Shown here: piece after piece, positions 50,805-59,092 of the stretch
Layout of the letters: each line of letters begins with the position of its first letter
Numbering within the stretch: the first letter of the stretch is position 1
NCBI GenBank assembly: GCA_036675505.1
Contig: JAKFEW010000141.1
Span: forward strand, 186,001 to 250,000
DNA length: 64,000 nt
Direction of reading: 5' to 3'
Source of the DNA: JAKFEW01 sp036675505
GTDB lineage: Bacteria > Cyanobacteriota > Sericytochromatia > S15B-MN24 > JAQBPE01
The notes under the pieces: generated by a model
The model's database searches: none
Told to the model about the DNA's origin: nothing
What the model saw: only the letters and a program-made list of their open reading frames with translations
Program-made: the position numbers and the translations under genes

Positions 50805-52820
50805 ATGAACAACATCAACAACGTGAACATCGGGGCCCCGCTGGTGGCCCGTGTCCAGACCGGTCCCCTCCGTGCGGACGACGACGTGCTGAAGATCGTC
50901 GCCAAGCCCGTGAAGCTGGCGGCCGACGCCGGCGTTGCCGCGCCCGCCGACTGGGCCGCTGGCCCCGAGGTGGCCGACATCGACAACGTCAACCTCGACG
51001 CCGCCGAGCTGCGTGCGCTCGACAACCTGCGCCAGACGCAGCTCGCGGACGGCGTGATCACGAAGCAGGAGAACGCGGTCTACCAGGAGACGCGCGGGCT
51101 GTTCGCGCGCAGCAAGGAAGTGTCGCCCAACAACCCGGCCGGCGGCGCCGGCCCGGTGACGCCCACGGTGCCGCCGGTGCCCACCCCGCCCCCGACGCCC
51201 GCGCCCGTTGGCCTGTGGCCGACTGGCGACAAGAACGTGAACGGCCGCACCTTCAAGTCGTGGGGCGACCCGCACGAGGTCAGCGGCGACGGCGGCAAGT
51301 TCGACAACATGAAGTCGGGCACCTTCACCAAGCTCAAGAGCGCCTCGGGCGACTTCGAGGTCCAGACCACCCAGGCCAAGGATGCCAGCGGCCGTTGGCC
51401 CGGCGCCACGCTCAACCACCAGGCCGCCGTCAAAGACGGCAAGGACGTGGTGACCTACGACGGCCTGGCGAAGTCCATGTCCGTCAACGGCAAGAACGTG
51501 CCGATCCCGAAGGCCGGCCAGACGGTCGACCTGCCCGGCGGCGGCAAGGTCGTCGGCACGGCCGACGGCGTGCAGATCCAGACGTCGAAGGGCGACAAGG
51601 TCAACATCCACCAGAAGGACAAGTACATCGACATCTCGGGCGAGGTCTCGGCCAACCGCAAGGACGGCGAGGTGCGCGGCTCGATCGGTGCCTTCGACCA
51701 CGACACGAGCGGCGCCAACGACCTGGTCGGCCGCGACGGCAAGCAGTACAACGCCGGCGACGCCAAGTCGCTCGACGCGTTCCTCGAGGACTGGCGCGCC
51801 AAGCCCGGCGAGAGCCTTTTCGCGACCGATCCGGCCGGCGGCGGCGCCCCGAAGGACCCGTTCGACGCGGACGTCGACGCCGAGTTCAAGGCGCGCGACA
51901 AGACCGCCAACGGCTACCTGTCGGGCAACGAGATCCCGGCCGACTTCAAGGCGGCCAACCCCGGCAACACGCACGTCACGCTCGAGGACTTCAAGGCCTT
52001 CCGCAAGAAGCAGGAGGACGCGGCGTCCGCGAAGGACAAGACCGATTTCGCCGCGCGCGACATCAACGGCGACCACCAGCTCGACGGCAACGAAGTCGGC
52101 GACGCCGCGAAGTACGACAAGGGCGGCAACTGGAAGCGCCCGGACGGCACCACCCAGACCGAAGTGTCGGACATGGAGTTCATCGCCGGCCGCACCAACG
52201 AGCGCCGGGCCGCGCGCTGGGCCGATCTCGGCGGCGCTCCCGCCAACCCGCCGGCTGGCGGTGGCGCGAACCCGCCCGGTGGCGGCGCGAACCCGCCTGG
52301 CGGCGCTGTGCCGCCCGCGCCGGGCAAGAAGCCGCCGAAGCCCACGATCAAGGACATGATCAACACCCAGAAGGACATCAACGAGTTCCGCAAGGCCGAC
52401 CGGAACAAGGACGGCGTGCTGACGGGCGCGAACACGCTCAAGAAGTACGGCAAGTACGACGCCAACGGCGACGGCAAGGTCACGGCCGAGGAGTTCCTGG
52501 CCGGCCGCGCCAAGGTCCGCGCGGAAGCCGAGTTCAAGAAGGCCGACCTCAACAAGGACGGCACGCTCACCGGGCCGCAGACGCTCAAGAAGTACGGGGC
52601 GTACGACGCGAACAACGACGGCAAGGTGACCAAGGAAGAGTACGTCCAGGGCCGCCTCGGCCAGACCGAGGAGACGCGCGCCAAGGCCGCCGAGCACGAT
52701 CACATGGACACGAACAACGACGGCAAGGTGAGCTTCTGGGAGCGGATCCGGTACACGACCGACGAGGAGAAGAAGAAGAAGGCCGCCGAAGAGGAAGCCC
52801 GGCGCAACCAGATCAAGTAA
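50805..52820 (+). CDS. GDPH (MIIA/DUF1521-like) plus multiple EF-hand protein B
   Basis: A 671-residue paralogue of the protein at 48786. The N-terminus differs (MNNINNVNIG...), but the helix module (VADIDNVNLDAAELRALDNL) and the 190-residue GDPH domain (from KSWGDPHEVS; Asp155-Pro156) are nearly identical. The C-terminal third has seven EF-hand-like loops, among them DKTANGYLSGNE, DINGDHQLDGNE, DANGDGKVTAEE, DANNDGKVTKEE and DTNNDGKVSFWE. A Pro/Gly linker (NPPGGGANPPGG) splits them. No signal peptide or membrane helix. It has its own leader and terminator. Confidence 0.8.
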   Translation: MNNINNVNIGAPLVARVQTGPLRADDDVLKIVAKPVKLAADAGVAAPADWAAGPEVADIDNVNLDAAELRALDNLRQTQLADGVITKQENAVYQETRGLFARSKEVSPNNPAGGAGPVTPTVPPVPTPPPTPAPVGLWPTGDKNVNGRTFKSWGDPHEVSGDGGKFDNMKSGTFTKLKSASGDFEVQTTQAKDASGRWPGATLNHQAAVKDGKDVVTYDGLAKSMSVNGKNVPIPKAGQTVDLPGGGKVVGTADGVQIQTSKGDKVNIHQKDKYIDISGEVSANRKDGEVRGSIGAFDHDTSGANDLVGRDGKQYNAGDAKSLDAFLEDWRAKPGESLFATDPAGGGAPKDPFDADVDAEFKARDKTANGYLSGNEIPADFKAANPGNTHVTLEDFKAFRKKQEDAASAKDKTDFAARDINGDHQLDGNEVGDAAKYDKGGNWKRPDGTTQTEVSDMEFIAGRTNERRAARWADLGGAPANPPAGGGANPPGGGANPPGGAVPPAPGKKPPKPTIKDMINTQKDINEFRKADRNKDGVLTGANTLKKYGKYDANGDGKVTAEEFLAGRAKVRAEAEFKKADLNKDGTLTGPQTLKKYGAYDANNDGKVTKEEYVQGRLGQTEETRAKAAEHDHMDTNNDGKVSFWERIRYTTDEEKKKKAAEEEARRNQIK

Positions 52821-52823
52821 TCT

Positions 52824-52855
52824 ATCCCCCCGCCCCAGGGCGGGGGGATTTTTCT
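52824..52855. terminator. Bidirectional terminator between 50805 and 52854
   Basis: Stem atccccccgcc (52824-52834) / ggcggggggat (52839-52849), 4-nt loop, then tttttc on the plus strand. It serves the plus-strand gene, and possibly the convergent one. Confidence 0.8.
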
Positions 52856-54860
52856 ATTCGCTGCCGATCGGCGTCGGTGCTGCGGCGGCGGGCACCACCG
52901 CCTCGATGAAGCCCTCGCCCGGGCCGTCTAGATCGTTCAGGCGCACCACGTGCCGGTGGAAGAACTGGCGCACGCGGTGCAGCAGGCCCTCGCAGCTCTC
53001 CGGCGTGCAAGGGATCGGCGCGCCGAACCAGAGGTCGACCTGGCCGCCGTCCGGGCCGAGCGCGAAGGCGTCGTCGAGCACCACCGGGATCACCTGCGAG
53101 CGCTCGAGCGCCTGCACGATCCACACCAGGCCGCCGCGGAGCGGAGAGCCCTCGCCGAGCCAGCTGGGCTCCGTGACCTCCGGGTAGAGCGCGAGCGCGC
53201 GGCGGGCCCGCACGGCGGCGATCGCGTCCGCGATCACCACCCCGCGCTCGCGCCCGGTGAGCACGAAGGCGGATGAGTGCGCGAGGCGGCCGATCAGCGG
53301 CCAGCGCTGGGCGCGCGGGCCTACCACCACGGCGAGGTGGCCGGGCAGCACGTCGAGCAGCAAGAATGGGTCCAGGTCGCCGTGGCGGTGGCTGAGCAGG
53401 TAGATCGTCGGCACGCCGGTGGCCGGCGCGGGCTCGTTGCGGCGCACGACGCGCACGCCGGCCGCGGCGAGCACGCTCGAGGCGACCTCCTGGCTCACGC
53501 CCAGCGGATCGGCCTCGGGATCGCGTCCGCAGCGCCACAGCGTGCGGATCCAGCGGCTCACGAGGCTCGGCTGTTTCAAGGCGAAGCGCAGCCAGAAGCG
53601 TCGGCCGAAGCGGCGCCGGCTGTGGGGCACCCGGCCGACCGGCGTCTGCGCGAGCAGCCGCTTGAAGAGCCAGGCGCCGCCCGAGTGGTGCAGGCGCAGC
53701 GCGTTCAGCGTCATCACGAGCGCGTGGCGCTGGCCGTTCTTCGCGCCTTCGAGCGCCCGCCAGAGCCCCAGGCACCAGCTCACCTCGACGCGGTAGTCGT
53801 AGATCCAGAAGTAGTAGGCGAGCTCGGCGTTCGGTAGGCCTTCGTCCTGGCGATCGGGCCAGGACGCCCGGGCGCGCTCGAGCCAGCCGTGCCAGCGGGC
53901 GCGTTCGGACTCGAAGGCCGCGAGATCGGGGACCGTGATCGCCGGCAACTCCTGCTCCTCCGCATCCTCCGGCGCGAGCAGGTGGCGCCAGGCCGGCGCG
54001 TGGGCCCAGCTCCAGAGCAGATCTTCATGCCAGGCCGCGGGCTCGCCGAGGTCCATCAAGGCCTGCAGCGGCTTGGTCCAGGTGTCGGCGGGCCCGCTGC
54101 CGCCGGGCGGCAGGTGCACGAGAACGGGCGCGCGCCAGGGCCGCGGCAGCGCCTCCGGCCACCACGGATCGGTCAGCCAGACGTCGAGCGCTGGAGGTTC
54201 CTCCACCGCGGGCGCGCCCGGGGTCAGGCAGCTCGTGCGGACGCCCGGAAACATGCCTTCGGGCGGCTCGTCGCCCGGCAGGCAGAAAAGCTGCCACTCG
54301 CAGCGATCCGGCGTGCTCTGGATCCAGCGCGTCACCTCGGCGGCCAGCGCGTCGCGCTGCGGCGGGGCCAGGTTGTACCAGGCGAAGCCCACGCTCAGCG
54401 GGCGCGATAGGTCGGGCCGGGGCTCGGGGATGGCGGCCACGACGACCTCGCCGCCCAGGCGCACGATGCGGCCGGGGCGGAAGCCCGAGGCCGCGAGCGC
54501 GGCGGCGTCGCCGGCATGGCGGGCGATCGCGCTGACGGGCACCGGCCAGCGGTGGTTCGGCCGCAGCGTGGCGAGCGCCTCGAAGGTGGGCGCCCAGAAG
54601 CAGATGCGCGGCCGTGGCGCGGGCAGCCCCTTCACCAGCGCGGCGAGGTTCTGCAAGTTCGGCAGCGAAAAGACGATGATCGCGCGAAGCCCGCCGCTCG
54701 CAGCCTCGCGCGGTAAATCGCGCAGCGCCTCGGTGTAGGTCACGCGCTGAACGTCGGCCTGGCCGGCGCCCGTGCGCTCGATCTGGTGCATGAGCAGCGC
54801 CACCTCGGGCGTTGCTTCCTCGAGGAGCCAGATCAGCGGCTTGGTGGTGTTGGTAGGCAT
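52854..54860 (-). CDS. Two-domain protein with PlsC-like acyltransferase C-terminus
   Basis: A 668-residue protein. The first 330 residues alternate strand and helix (RAIIVFSLPNLQNLAALVKGL, PLSVGFAWYNLAPPQRDALAAEV), like a Rossmann or glycosyltransferase-type fold, but lack a recognisable motif. From about residue 450 it resembles lysophosphatidic acid acyltransferases: YLLSHRHGDLDPFLLLD in place of the NHxxxxD block, SSAFVLTGRERG, and LYPEVTEPSWLGEGSPLRGG in place of the FPEGTRS block. The divergence in both catalytic blocks raises doubt about activity. It is cytoplasmic or membrane-associated, with no signal peptide. Confidence 0.68.
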   Translation of the reverse strand: MPTNTTKPLIWLLEEATPEVALLMHQIERTGAGQADVQRVTYTEALRDLPREAASGGLRAIIVFSLPNLQNLAALVKGLPAPRPRICFWAPTFEALATLRPNHRWPVPVSAIARHAGDAAALAASGFRPGRIVRLGGEVVVAAIPEPRPDLSRPLSVGFAWYNLAPPQRDALAAEVTRWIQSTPDRCEWQLFCLPGDEPPEGMFPGVRTSCLTPGAPAVEEPPALDVWLTDPWWPEALPRPWRAPVLVHLPPGGSGPADTWTKPLQALMDLGEPAAWHEDLLWSWAHAPAWRHLLAPEDAEEQELPAITVPDLAAFESERARWHGWLERARASWPDRQDEGLPNAELAYYFWIYDYRVEVSWCLGLWRALEGAKNGQRHALVMTLNALRLHHSGGAWLFKRLLAQTPVGRVPHSRRRFGRRFWLRFALKQPSLVSRWIRTLWRCGRDPEADPLGVSQEVASSVLAAAGVRVVRRNEPAPATGVPTIYLLSHRHGDLDPFLLLDVLPGHLAVVVGPRAQRWPLIGRLAHSSAFVLTGRERGVVIADAIAAVRARRALALYPEVTEPSWLGEGSPLRGGLVWIVQALERSQVIPVVLDDAFALGPDGGQVDLWFGAPIPCTPESCEGLLHRVRQFFHRHVVRLNDLDGPGEGFIEAVVPAAAAPTPIGSE

Positions 54861-54925
54861 AAGTGGAGTCGGGGGCGCCCCGAGGCACCCCCGACTGACG
54901 TTGTACCCGGCGAGGCGACGCTAGA

Positions 54926-56122
54926 CTACGCCCGGTAGCCGTAGTACTGCCAGAGCATCGCGTTGAGCTGCTGTTCGACCAGCGCGAGCTGCTGCTGCAG
55001 GGCGGCGAGCTGCTGGCGCTGCGCCTCGGTGAGCTGGCCCGGCTGGGGGGCCGGCGCGGGCGCCGGGGCTGGCGCAGGCGCCGGGGCGGGCGCGGGTGCC
55101 GGCGCAGGCGCCGGTTTGGGCTCGGGCTTGGGCCCCTCGGCGTTGCCGGGCAGCTTGAGGACCTGGCCCGGGTAGATCAGGTTGGGATCGCGGATCTGGT
55201 CGCGGTTGAGGTTGTAGATCTCACGCCAGCGGTCGTTGTCGCCGAGCGTCTTCTTGGCGATCTTCGAGAGCGTGTCGCCCCGCTTCACGGTGTAGGTGCC
55301 ACCGTTGCCCGGCCGCGGGCCGGGGTTCGAGGGCGCGGGGGTCGGCGCTGGCGCGGGCGCGGGCGCCGGGCCCGGGCCGGGGTTGCCCTTGAGGATCTCG
55401 TCGACGTACTGGTTGAGCTTGGCGTACGAGAAGTTCTTCGAAGGATCCACCTTGCGGCCGTACGGGATCGCGATGTCCTTGTGGCCGGTGATCCGATCGC
55501 GCGGGATGCCGTACTCGGTCTGCAGGTAGGCCACCAGCTTCGCGAGCGCGCGGTACTGCGCCTCGGGATAGGGGTCGGTGCCGTTGCCGTGGTTCACGAT
55601 CTCGATGCCGATCGAGAAGTCGTTCACGTTGCCGCGGCCCTTGAACACGGACTCGCCGGCGTGCCAGGCGCGCCGATCGTCGGTGACCGGCTGCACGATC
55701 ACGCCGTCCTTGCCGATGATGTAGTGCGAGCTGACCTGGGCGCTCGGGTTCTTGAAGAAGTTGCCGACGTTCTGGGCCGTGCCGCCGCCCGCCGTGTGGT
55801 GGAGCACGATCGTGTCGATCTTCTTGCCGTTGCGGCTGCTCTGGTTCGGCGAAGGCATCGAGATCACGGGCGGCTTGGGCGCCTTGCCGGCGCCGGCCGG
55901 GCCGATCGAGGCGGGGCCTGTTCCGCTGCCGAAGGCGTTCCAGTCCGTGCCGCTGCCGGTGTAGAAGTCGGCGCGCGGCGAGCTGCCGGCTGCGGACCAG
56001 TCGTTGAAGTAGGGCGAGGCCGCGGCCGCGGCCACGTTGCCGCCTGTCGCCTCGCGGGTCCCCGTCAGGGCGGATGTCCACTGGTGGACGATCCCGAAAT
56101 TGCCGACCTGGTTAAAAGACAT
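54926..56122 (-). CDS. N-acetylmuramoyl-L-alanine amidase (amidase_2) with LysM and Ala/Pro tail
   Basis: A 398-residue peptidoglycan amidase. ATG 56122 after GGAGGAG. Residues 1-95 form an unstructured Gly/Ser-rich part with no Sec signal. The amidase_2 domain (about 100-230) has zinc ligands in VLHHTAGG (His108), ITGHKD (His214) and KVDPS (Asp226). A LysM domain (276-325, TYTVKRGDTLSKIAKKTLG) follows, then a strict Ala-Pro repeat (335-360) and a Gln-rich coiled C-terminus. Self-directed cell-wall remodelling is likely. How it is exported is not evident. Confidence 0.88.
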   Translation of the reverse strand: MSFNQVGNFGIVHQWTSALTGTREATGGNVAAAAASPYFNDWSAAGSSPRADFYTGSGTDWNAFGSGTGPASIGPAGAGKAPKPPVISMPSPNQSSRNGKKIDTIVLHHTAGGGTAQNVGNFFKNPSAQVSSHYIIGKDGVIVQPVTDDRRAWHAGESVFKGRGNVNDFSIGIEIVNHGNGTDPYPEAQYRALAKLVAYLQTEYGIPRDRITGHKDIAIPYGRKVDPSKNFSYAKLNQYVDEILKGNPGPGPAPAPAPAPTPAPSNPGPRPGNGGTYTVKRGDTLSKIAKKTLGDNDRWREIYNLNRDQIRDPNLIYPGQVLKLPGNAEGPKPEPKPAPAPAPAPAPAPAPAPAPAPAPQPGQLTEAQRQQLAALQQQLALVEQQLNAMLWQYYGYRA

Positions 56123-56271
56123 TCATGCTCCTCCGACCAACTCCAACTTTGCTATCGGGTCGACCTCCCGCGGATCCGGTAAAGCGCGCGTTAATTGTTT
56201 TTTAAGCTTGCGTAAGAGTTGCGTGCAGTCGGCTCGGCACCGAACGTTGCGGCGATCGGCGGCGCGCACGC

Positions 56272-56277
56272 TATAAT
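56272..56277 (+). promoter_or_regulatory. Consensus -10 TATAAT of the reductase gene
   Basis: TATAAT with TTGCGG (56247-56252) at a 19-bp spacing. A TTG at 56284 lies 6 nt after it in the same frame, but the GAGGAGG site selects ATG 56320. Confidence 0.65.
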
Positions 56278-56319
56278 GGTGCGTTGATCACAACCGTTCC
56301 CGTCCTCCGAGGAGGCCCC

Positions 56320-57684
56320 ATGCTCCATGTCGTCGTCGTCGGTGGCGGTCCCGCCGGCCTGATCGCGGCCGAAACCCTGGCCAAGTCAGGCATCCAGACG
56401 ACCGTGATCGAGAGCCATCCGGATCGGCTGCTGCCCTGCGCAGGCCTGTTGAGCTCGCAGGCCCTCGCGGCGCTCGGCGTGCCCGAGCTGCTCCTGGCGC
56501 AGCGCATCAACGAGATCGCGCTCTTCTCGCCCACCAACCGCGTGGCCTTCGTGACGATCGCCGGCATCGAGCGTTTCGCCGGCGTGATCCGCCGCGAGCT
56601 CGTGCAGACGCTGCTGCGACGCCGCGCCGAGGAGGCCGGCGCGACCTTCGTGCACGGCTCCTTCCGGCGGTTCGTGCACAGCGAGGGCGATTACCCGACC
56701 CTCGAGATCAGGAAGCCCGACGGCATGCGCGAGCGGATCCAGGCCGAGATCGTGATCGGCGCGGACGGCGTCCACTCACGCGTGGCGCGCTCGATCGGCC
56801 TGCCGCCGCTCGAGCTGGGGGTGGCCTACCTGGAGCGACTCACGTTGCCGCCCGGCCCCAACGGGCAGCCCGGCAAGGCGCCCGAGGGCATGCAGATCCA
56901 CTTCGGCCGCAAGGTCTCGACCGACCGCTACGGCTGGATGGCGCCGCACCTCGACCACGTCGTGGTCGGCGTCGCCACGCACCACCGCTTCGGCAAGCGC
57001 GTCTGGGACATGCTCGCCGAGATGAAGAAGCGCCTGGGCAGCCAGCTCGACGGCGCCAAGCCGGCGGGCCGCGACGCCTTCATGTTCCCGCTCGTCGCGC
57101 GGCCCCGGCTCGCCTACGAGCGCGTGCTGCTGGTGGGCGACGCCGCCGGCCTGGCGCCCGCGGCCACGCTCGACGGGCTCTATTACGCCGCGGTGAGCGG
57201 ACGGCTGGCGGCCGAGGCCGTGATCGCGCACCGGAACCTGCCGGTGCCTGAGAACCTGGCCACTTATGAAACGCGCTTTCGCGCCGAACATGGCGCGGCC
57301 CTCGCGGGCTGCGCCAAGTTCGAGCAGCTGTTCTTCGCGAACGACAAGCGCCGCGAGGCCCTGCTCGACCTCGCCTGGGATCGCCAGATCCAGCGCGTCG
57401 TGATCGACGCCTTCCTCGAGAAGAAGCCGCTCGCGCCGCCGCTCAAGGTGGCCGTACGCCTCAAGGCGCGCCTGGCCGCGGCCCTGGTGAAGTACAGCCT
57501 GACGAGCCCGAAGCGCGGCGACGTGGATCCGCTGTCGCGCGCGCTGCCGCAGGGCGAGAACTACCTCGACCTCGCGCTGCGCTCGGGCCCCGGCGAGCTC
57601 ACCACCCTGCCGCCGCTGCGCGACGTGCTCGGCGGCGAGGCGCTGGACGAGAACCCGGTGTCGGCGGGCCGCGACGACACCTGA
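56320..57684 (+). CDS. Geranylgeranyl reductase family flavoprotein (ChlP-like)
   Basis: A 454-residue FAD-dependent reductase; ATG 56320 five nt after GAGGAGG. FAD site VVVGGGPAG (residues 5-13), substrate-side motif LLPCAGLLSSQAL (ChlP has CGG near this place), GADGVHSRVARS and VGDAAGLAPAATLDGLYYAAVSGRLAAE. In cyanobacteria ChlP reduces the geranylgeranyl chain of chlorophyll and tocopherol precursors, and in archaea the family saturates lipid chains. Without chlorophyll genes nearby, isoprenoid lipid or quinone saturation is a possible role. The C-terminal 80 residues are unusual for the family. Confidence 0.82.
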   Translation: MLHVVVVGGGPAGLIAAETLAKSGIQTTVIESHPDRLLPCAGLLSSQALAALGVPELLLAQRINEIALFSPTNRVAFVTIAGIERFAGVIRRELVQTLLRRRAEEAGATFVHGSFRRFVHSEGDYPTLEIRKPDGMRERIQAEIVIGADGVHSRVARSIGLPPLELGVAYLERLTLPPGPNGQPGKAPEGMQIHFGRKVSTDRYGWMAPHLDHVVVGVATHHRFGKRVWDMLAEMKKRLGSQLDGAKPAGRDAFMFPLVARPRLAYERVLLVGDAAGLAPAATLDGLYYAAVSGRLAAEAVIAHRNLPVPENLATYETRFRAEHGAALAGCAKFEQLFFANDKRREALLDLAWDRQIQRVVIDAFLEKKPLAPPLKVAVRLKARLAAALVKYSLTSPKRGDVDPLSRALPQGENYLDLALRSGPGELTTLPPLRDVLGGEALDENPVSAGRDDT

Positions 57685-57722
57685 GCCTCAGCACCCTGGG
57701 TGAGGAACCCTCGCATACTGGG

Positions 57723-57728
57723 TATTAT
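57723..57728 (+). promoter_or_regulatory. -10 element TATTAT for gene 57756
   Basis: TATTAT 27 bp before ATG 57756, leaving a short leader of about 21 nt with GGAGG. A -35 is not clear. Confidence 0.45.
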
Positions 57729-57755
57729 CGCCATGCTTAGGGCGATGGAGGCATC

Positions 57756-58166
57756 ATGTACCTGGACCAGCTGAGCGATGTCGAGAAGCACGCCTTTTCG
57801 CGGCTCGCGTACCTGCTGATCTCCTATTACGGGATCGACGAGCACGAAGAAAAGCTTTATTACTCGGCCCTCGCGGAGATGGGGCTCGATACCCCTGAGC
57901 TCGAGGGCGAGATCGACCCGACGATCGAGGCGAAGGCTTTCAGCTCACCCGCCTCCCGGCGCATCGCGCTGCTCGAGCTCTTGTTGCTGGCGCTCGCCGA
58001 TGGCGACATCGAGGACGAAGAGCAGCACATGATCGACTTCATCATCCAGGCGTTCGGCTTCGACGCCGAGACGCTGGACCGAGGCTGGAACTGGGTGCGC
58101 GATTGGTACGCGACGTACCGCTCCGGGCACGAGTTCATCGGCCTCGCGGTGCTGGCCGGCTCCTGA
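57756..58166 (+). CDS. Small TerB-like helical protein
   Basis: A 136-residue acidic helical protein; ATG 57756 is six nt after GGAGG. RIALLELLLLALADGDIEDEEQHMIDFIIQAFGF fits the metal-binding-loop pattern (ADG...E) of TerB-like domains, and the first half (HAFSRLAYLLISYYGIDEHEEKL) adds a paired helix. The role of this family outside tellurite resistance is unclear. It lies between the reductase and the hook/rod protein gene. Confidence 0.65.
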   Translation: MYLDQLSDVEKHAFSRLAYLLISYYGIDEHEEKLYYSALAEMGLDTPELEGEIDPTIEAKAFSSPASRRIALLELLLLALADGDIEDEEQHMIDFIIQAFGFDAETLDRGWNWVRDWYATYRSGHEFIGLAVLAGS

Positions 58167-58285
58167 TTCGCGAACGGCACGCTGACGCGTGACGCCCATC
58201 ACGATTGGATCCTCGGGCTTCCGAGCCGTTTAGCGCCCCCGCTCGGCGGGTACAACGCTAGCGTGATCCGTCAGCGGAGGGCGCG

Positions 58286-59092
58286 ATGAGCAGCAGCTTC
58301 CAATACAACATCGTGGCTGCGTTCCGCGCGGTCGATGCGATGCAGCAGACCATCGTCGCGAACGCGCAGGGGTTGCTCAAGCCGGGTTACAACCGGCAGA
58401 AGCTCCACCTCGGGCACAACTCGGGGAACGTGGGCGAGCAAGGCAACGACGCCACCCAGGCGAACGGCGGCCGCGGCCCGATCGCCGGCGGCGGAGACAC
58501 GCTCGCCATCTCCGGGCATTCGATCAACTTCGAGCAGGGCATGATCGAGCCCGCCTTCGAGCCGACGAACCTCGCGATCCGCGGCGACGGGTTCTTCATG
58601 GTCGCCGAGAACGGGCTGCCGGGCGCGCGGGTCTACCTGACGCGGGCGGGCGATTTCCGCTTCGACGCGGAGGGACGCCTGGTCAACGGGCAGGGGCTGT
58701 TCGTCGTCGGCGGCAACGGCCAGGTCCAGATCGACGACTCGAACCACATCGTCGGCGACGTGCCCTTCGTGCGGCGCCAGCCCGACGGCACGGTCGCGCT
58801 GCCCGACGTGTCGCTCGCGCGGGTCGGCTCACCGAGCCAGCTCGGCATCAGCGGCTTCGGTGACACGATCTACCAGCCGACCCGGCTCGCCGGGCCCGTG
58901 CGCGTGTTCCCGAACGGCCGCCCCGAGGTGGGCTTCGTCCAGTCGGACTCGATCGAGGTGCCGAACCGCGCGGGGCAAGCCTCGATCCTGGCCACCGAAA
59001 CGACCACGGCGACGCAGACCTACAAGATCTTCAAGGATATGTTGACCGAGTTCAACAAGACGGTCGACGACGCGATCCAGCTCGTCAAATGA
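58286..59092 (+). CDS. Flagellar hook/rod protein (FlgG/FlgF/FlgE family)
   Basis: A 268-residue axial flagellar protein. The N-terminus (MSSSFQYNIVAAFRAVDAMQQTIVANAQGLLKPGYNRQ) replaces the usual NNIANxxT helix. The core beta domain has NLAIRGDGFFMVAENG, YLTRAGDFRFDAEGRLVNGQGLFV, and the C-terminus ends in a helix that pairs with the N-terminal one. It fits FlgG-type rod/hook proteins, which are exported by the flagellar apparatus. No other flagellar gene is in the window. Start ATG 58286 after GGAGGGCG. Overlaps the next gene by ATGA. Confidence 0.83.
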   Translation: MSSSFQYNIVAAFRAVDAMQQTIVANAQGLLKPGYNRQKLHLGHNSGNVGEQGNDATQANGGRGPIAGGGDTLAISGHSINFEQGMIEPAFEPTNLAIRGDGFFMVAENGLPGARVYLTRAGDFRFDAEGRLVNGQGLFVVGGNGQVQIDDSNHIVGDVPFVRRQPDGTVALPDVSLARVGSPSQLGISGFGDTIYQPTRLAGPVRVFPNGRPEVGFVQSDSIEVPNRAGQASILATETTTATQTYKIFKDMLTEFNKTVDDAIQLVK

